Shown here piece by piece: positions 23,701 to 29,700 of a stretch of DNA of 64,000 nucleotides (positions are counted from its first letter, which is position 1; every line of letters begins with the position of its first letter). A program made the position numbers and the translations under genes. The stretch is from Helicoverpa zea. Lineage: Eukaryota > Arthropoda > Insecta > Lepidoptera > Noctuidae. The notes below the pieces were generated by a model that did no database searches, had not been told where the DNA came from, and saw only the letters and a program-made list of their open reading frames with translations. The stretch is taken from positions 5,232,892 through 5,296,891 of the forward strand of contig NC_061480.1 of NCBI RefSeq assembly GCF_022581195.2, given 5' to 3'.

Positions 23701-26700
23701 TTGTATAATAGGAGTATATAAGAGAGTATATAATAGGAGTATACAAGAGGGTACATAATAGAGTATATAATAGGAGTACATAAGAGAGTATATAATAGGA
23801 GTACATAAGAGAGTATATAATAGGAGTACATAAGAGAGTATATAATAGGAGTATACAAGAGGGTACATAATAGAGTATATAATAGGAGTATATAAGAGAG
23901 TATATAATAGGAGTATACAAGAGGGTACATAATAGAGTATATAATAGGAGTACATAAGAGAGTATATAATAGGAGTACATAAGAGAGTATATAATAGGAG
24001 TACATAACAGAGTACATAAGAGAGTATATAATAGGAGTACATAAGAGAGTATATAATAGGAGTACATAAGAGAGTATATACTTGGAGTACATAAGAGAGT
24101 ATATAATAGGAGTACATAAGAGAGTAAATAATAGGAGTACATAAGAGAGTATATACTAGGAGTACATAAGAGAGTATATAATAAGAGTATATAAGAGAGT
24201 ACATAAGAGAGTATATAATAGGAGTATATAAGAGGGTACATAAGAGAGTATATAATAGGAGTACATAAGAGAGTATATAATTGGAGTACATAAGAGAGTA
24301 TATAATAGGAGTATATAAGAGAGTAAGTATATAATACGAGTATCTAAGCGAATATAATAATAGGAGTACATAAGAGAGAATATAATAGGAGTACATGAGA
24401 GAGTACATAAGAGAGTATATAATAGGAGTATATAACAGAGTACATAAGAGAGTATATAATAGGAGTATATAAGAGAGTAAGTATATAATACGAGTACATA
24501 AGCGAATATAATAATAGGAGTACATAAGAGAGAATATAATAGGATTACATGAGAGAGTATATAATAGGAGTATATAAGAGAGTACATACTAGGAGTACAT
24601 AAGAGAGTATATAATAGGAGTACATAAGAGAGTATATAATAGGAGTACATAAGAGAGTATATAATAGGAGTACATAAGAGAGTATATAATAGGAGTATAT
24701 AAGAGAGTATATAATAGGAGTACATAAGAGAGTACATAATAGGAGTACATAAGAGAGTATATAATAGGAGTACATAAGAGAGTATATACTAGTAGTACAT
24801 AAGAGAGTATATAATAGGAGTATATAAGAGGGTACATAAGAAAGTATATAATAGGAGTATATAAGAGAGTAAGTATATAATACGAGTACATAAGCGAATA
24901 TAATAATAGGAGTACATAAGAGAGTATATAATAGGAGTACATAAGAGAGTATATAATAGGAGTACATAAGAGAGTATATAAGAGGGTACATAAGAGAGTA
25001 TATAATAGGAGTACATAAGAGAGTATATAATAGGAGTATATAAGAGGGTACATAAGAGAGTATATAATAGGAGTACATAAGAGAGTATATAATAGGAGTA
25101 TATAAGAGGGTACATAAGAGAGTATATAAGAGAGTAAGTATATAATACGAGTACATAAGCGAATATAATAATAGGAGTACATAAGAGAGTTTATAAGAGA
25201 GTATATAATAGGAGTACATAAGAGAGTTTATAAGCATAAGAGAGTATATACGCGTGCGCGCGTCGAGGCGTGACCTTATCTACCGAGCTCCGCGTTAAAA
25301 ATTTGTTAAAAATGGGAAATATGGATTATTATGTACTAATAATGCTTCTAAAGTGTAAAGTTAACTTTGTACCATATGTGGAACGTGTAGTTCAGTGCTA
25401 ATAAGTGTATTTGACATAATTTGGAAGTAATAAGTTAAGTGTGTTAACAAACAATAACAATTCGCGCGCGGCACGAGCCAGCGGTCGCGACGTACCCTTT
25501 CTCTCTCCCATAAGTGTCTCGCTCCGTCCTTGTCGCACAGTACGCCAGGGAAACAAAATGTTTTGCGATTCCTGCAATAACGCAATTTCGGATGGTGATC
25601 TAATTGAATGCATTGCTTGTAAAACTGGATACCACCGTGCTTGTTTAAACACGATGGAGAAACAATTGGAGAAGGGTTTCAAGTGCGGTTCCTGCGCGAA
25701 TGTTACCCATCGCTTGCGGGTAACTGATGATACTCCAGTGAGAGGAATGTTTACTGGTACCGGAATTACGAATGTAAAGAATGTAAAGAAAGCTAACCGT
25801 GAGGAAATTGGCATACAGTTAATAAAGGACAATTCATCTTCAAAATTATCTGATAATATTGATAGTAGAATGGAAAGTATAATGGAAATGGTTAAAGGAG
25901 TTATTTCTAATAAATTCAAAATATTGGAAGCAAATTTGTTACAAGAAATTCAGACGAGTGTATCCAACTTAGCATTAGAAAATAGTAGATTAAACCAGGA
26001 ATTAATCGTTGCAAATAAGAAGTGCATTAGTCTAGAAGAAGAAATTAAAATGTTAAAAACAGTAAATCAGGGTCAAGTAAAGGAAAAAGCAATCGCCAAT
26101 CCCATTCATCAACAACCCTCGGGCAAGGTATCATCTAAGATGTCTCCGAGCGTCAGCACATCGGTTTTCAAGCAGTCAAACCCGGCGCCCGCACCGGCCG
26201 CGGACGCGCGCGCGCCCTCCCCCGCCCCGCCTGCTCGCGAGCCGCCGCCGTCGCAACCGAGCGCTAGCTATGCGGCCGTGGCCAGTGTGGCCACTAATAC
26301 AGCGAGCACGCGCGATAGTACAGACCTATCTGAGTGGACTGAAGTGAGAGCCAAGAAAAGAATCACCCCAATAAACCGAGGTGGTAATACACTTATTGGA
26401 ACTTTAAAAGCTGTGGAACGCAAGAGGTTTCTCCACGTGTGGAGACTAGAAAAAAGCACTACTGAAGAGAGTTTAAAAGAGTTTGTCAAGAATATATTGG
26501 GAAATGATGCGGACATTGTAGTCCAAAAAGTAAAGTCTAAAGTAGAAAGGAATTATGCTTCTTTTAAAGTGGGAGTAACTGAAAGAAACTATGATAAGAT
26601 ATGTAATCCGGAAGTATGGCCTTTAGATATTGAGTATAGTGAATGGATTTGGTTTCGTGGCACAGCCCAAACAACATCACACAAGCCACAAAACCTGTAA

Positions 26701-29700
26701 ATATTTTAATATATTATACCAAAATGTAAGAGGACTGAGAACAAAAACATTAAATTTTTTGTCCCTACTTGAGTCATCGGGTTCGGATATATTTGCCATC
26801 ACGGAAACTGGATGCAGTGAATCCATGCACAATGCGGAAATATCTCTACCCGGGTACCCTATACTTAGATGTGATCGAGCGGACGGGCGCAAACAAGGCG
26901 GCGTCCTTTTAGTGGCCACACCGCGGTTCGAGTTGAGGCAAGTACCTATGCCGCGCGATGTAGATGTAAACAAACACCAATTTGAATTGATTTGTGCTAC
27001 TGTTCATTTACAAAATAGATTTTTATTTACTTGTTGTGTTGTATATATACCGCCAAAGACTGAAGAAAATGAATATTTGTTAATGTTTAGTCTATTGGAA
27101 AAAGTTTGTATAAAGTATAGAGGTAATGTAATAATATTAGGCGATTTCAACTTATTCTCATGTAATAATAATGTTCTTAATTATTTTGAATATTTCGTGG
27201 CTTTTTGTGAGGTCATTCAGTGTAACTCAGTACCTAATTGTAACGGTAGGCAGTTGGACCTAGTGTTGAGCGGGCGCGGGGGGGTGTCAGTGCGCGCGGC
27301 GGACGAGGGCTTGCAGCCCGTGGATGCGTATCACCCGCCGCTCGACGTATCTATCGGCGCGGCCGCGGCCGCGCTCCCCGCGCATCTCGCGCCGCTCGCG
27401 CCTGCCGCGACTCCCTTGCGCTCAGGCGACACGCATCAAATACAAAATCATAATATATATTTTAAGCAGTGGAACTTTAATAAAGCAGATTTTTTTCAAA
27501 TGTATAGTTTATTAAATGATATAGACTGGAGTGACTTATACGCTTTAAATGATATTGATTTAGCATTAAATTTTTTCTATAAGAATGTAGAAGAAGTATT
27601 TGATTCGTGCGTACCTCTCAAAAAGAAACAGTTAAAAAATAACAATAGGTACACGTATCCAGTATGGTATACATCCGATATTATTAGTAGTATTCAATTA
27701 AAATACAATCTGCATAAGAAGTATAAGGCAAGTAAATCAGTTACCGATTACGAGGCGTTTTCTTTGTGCCGAGCGAGAGTAAAGACTGAAACAAAGTTGG
27801 CTCATGATCGTTATCGTGACCGAGTGCAGAACCATTTAGCCAAAGACCCAAAGGCTTTTTGGAATTATGTGAGATCCAAAAAAGGGACTTCTAATAAATA
27901 TAAGTTAGTTAAAGACGGGTTAGTTCTCACTGACAAAGAATGCGCCGAAGAGTTTGCACAATTTTTTCACTCAGTATATAGCCCCAAGCCTGCCACGTTA
28001 GACGTAAATGCAGCCAGTGCCACGGCCTCACGGTGTGCAGCACGAGCGCAACTCGACCGTTTAGACAAAGCAGCGGTGTACCGCTCGCTCGCCCGCTTAC
28101 CATCTAAGCGCTCCGTGGGACCGGACGGCATACCACCATTCATTCTGAGGGACTGTCGCGACGTATTCTGTGAACCACTGTTACACATTTTTAATATTTG
28201 TATCTCGTCTTCGACCTTTCCAGAGAGGTGGAAACTTACGCGCGTCGTGCCAGTCCCAAAAGGAAGTGGCGGAACAGAGGCGAGCGATTATAGACCTGTT
28301 GCTGTCCTGTCTTCTCCTGCCAAAGTATTTGAAGCAGCTGTGCATAGTTCCCTCTATGACCAGGTTAAGGCTCACTTGTCTAGCGCTCAGCATGGCTTTT
28401 GTCCGGGACGTGGAACCACAGGAAACTTGCTTCATCTTATGTCAACATTAGTACCAGCGGTGGATGCTGGGTTGCAAGTAGACGTCGCGTATCTTGACTT
28501 CAGGAAGGCGTTCGACACAGTCGATAATGATGTCTTGCTCTCGAAGTTAGCTGGCAAGGGTTGCACGCCACATACGTTGAGGTTCTTTGCCAGTTACTTG
28601 CGGGACAGGCGTCAGTTTGTCGACTGTGGAGGATGCCTTTCTGAGCCATATTATACGCGATCAGGCGTTAGTCAGGGCAGCAACTTGGGTCCCTTTCTTT
28701 TCATATTAATGATTGACGATTTACCAGCAGTAGTCCAAGAATCATCTTGTTTGCTTTTTGCCGATGATCTAAAATTATTCCGTGTGATGAAAGACACTAC
28801 TGACCATAATGTTCTCCAGGAAGATTTAGACAAAGTTGTTAAATGGAGCCATGACAACAGACTTTATTTCAATGTCTCCAAATGTTCAGTAATGTCTTTC
28901 ACTCGTGCGCGCAGTCCACACCACCACTGTTATAAGTTAGAGGGTGAAACTTTGGAGAGAGTGACGGAGGTTAGAGACCTTGGTGTCTATTTTGCGGCCG
29001 ATTTAAAATTCAGAAGTCATATTATTAAAGTCAGTAAGAAAGCATTTAGAAATTTGGGATTTATCTTGAGACAAGCTAATGACTTTAATAATATGGGGGC
29101 TCTCAAGGCTTTGTATGACGCCTTGGTTAGATCTCACCTCGAGTACTGTGCAGTGATATGGGGACCAAGTGAAGCCAAATACAAATTCATGGTTGAGAGG
29201 ATACAAAATAAATTCACTCGATTTTTGTATTTAAAAATATACAAGGTATACCCCGGCTATCCTCTACTATACCCAACATTATTTGTGTTGGGTATGGTGG
29301 GATACTTCAAACTGGAGACTAGGCGGGAAGTGGCACTGGCTGTTTATTTATTTAAAGTATTGCGGGGTAAATTATTTAACTCCACAATTCTTATGGAGCT
29401 ACGCATGTGCGTGCCGGATGGGTATGTGAGTAGGCGGCGGCGGCCGCAGCTGCTGGCGGTGCCGAGCGCGCGCACCAACCTGCTGCAGCGAGCGCCACTG
29501 ACGCGCACCTTGCGCACGCTCAACACAGTGGCGAGTACGGTCGATTTGTTTACTTGTTCGCTGAATGAGTTCACAAGAGCCACCTATATTATAAGTAGTA
29601 TGTAAGTTCAAACTTTGGTAGTGTTATTTGAATTTGTGATATTGTGTTTAGTTTTCGAATATAATGTAACTAGTTTATCGTATTAGGTTAAGTACCTGTA

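Noticed and set aside
21889..25237. Many minus-strand ORFs repeating YSYYILSYVLL-like text
   Set aside because: Translation of the AT-rich minisatellite; no start context, no conservation signal, frames overlap one another.
21950..25250. CRISPR-like regular direct repeats
   Set aside because: Units are contiguous, without unique spacers, in a eukaryotic intron; it is a minisatellite.
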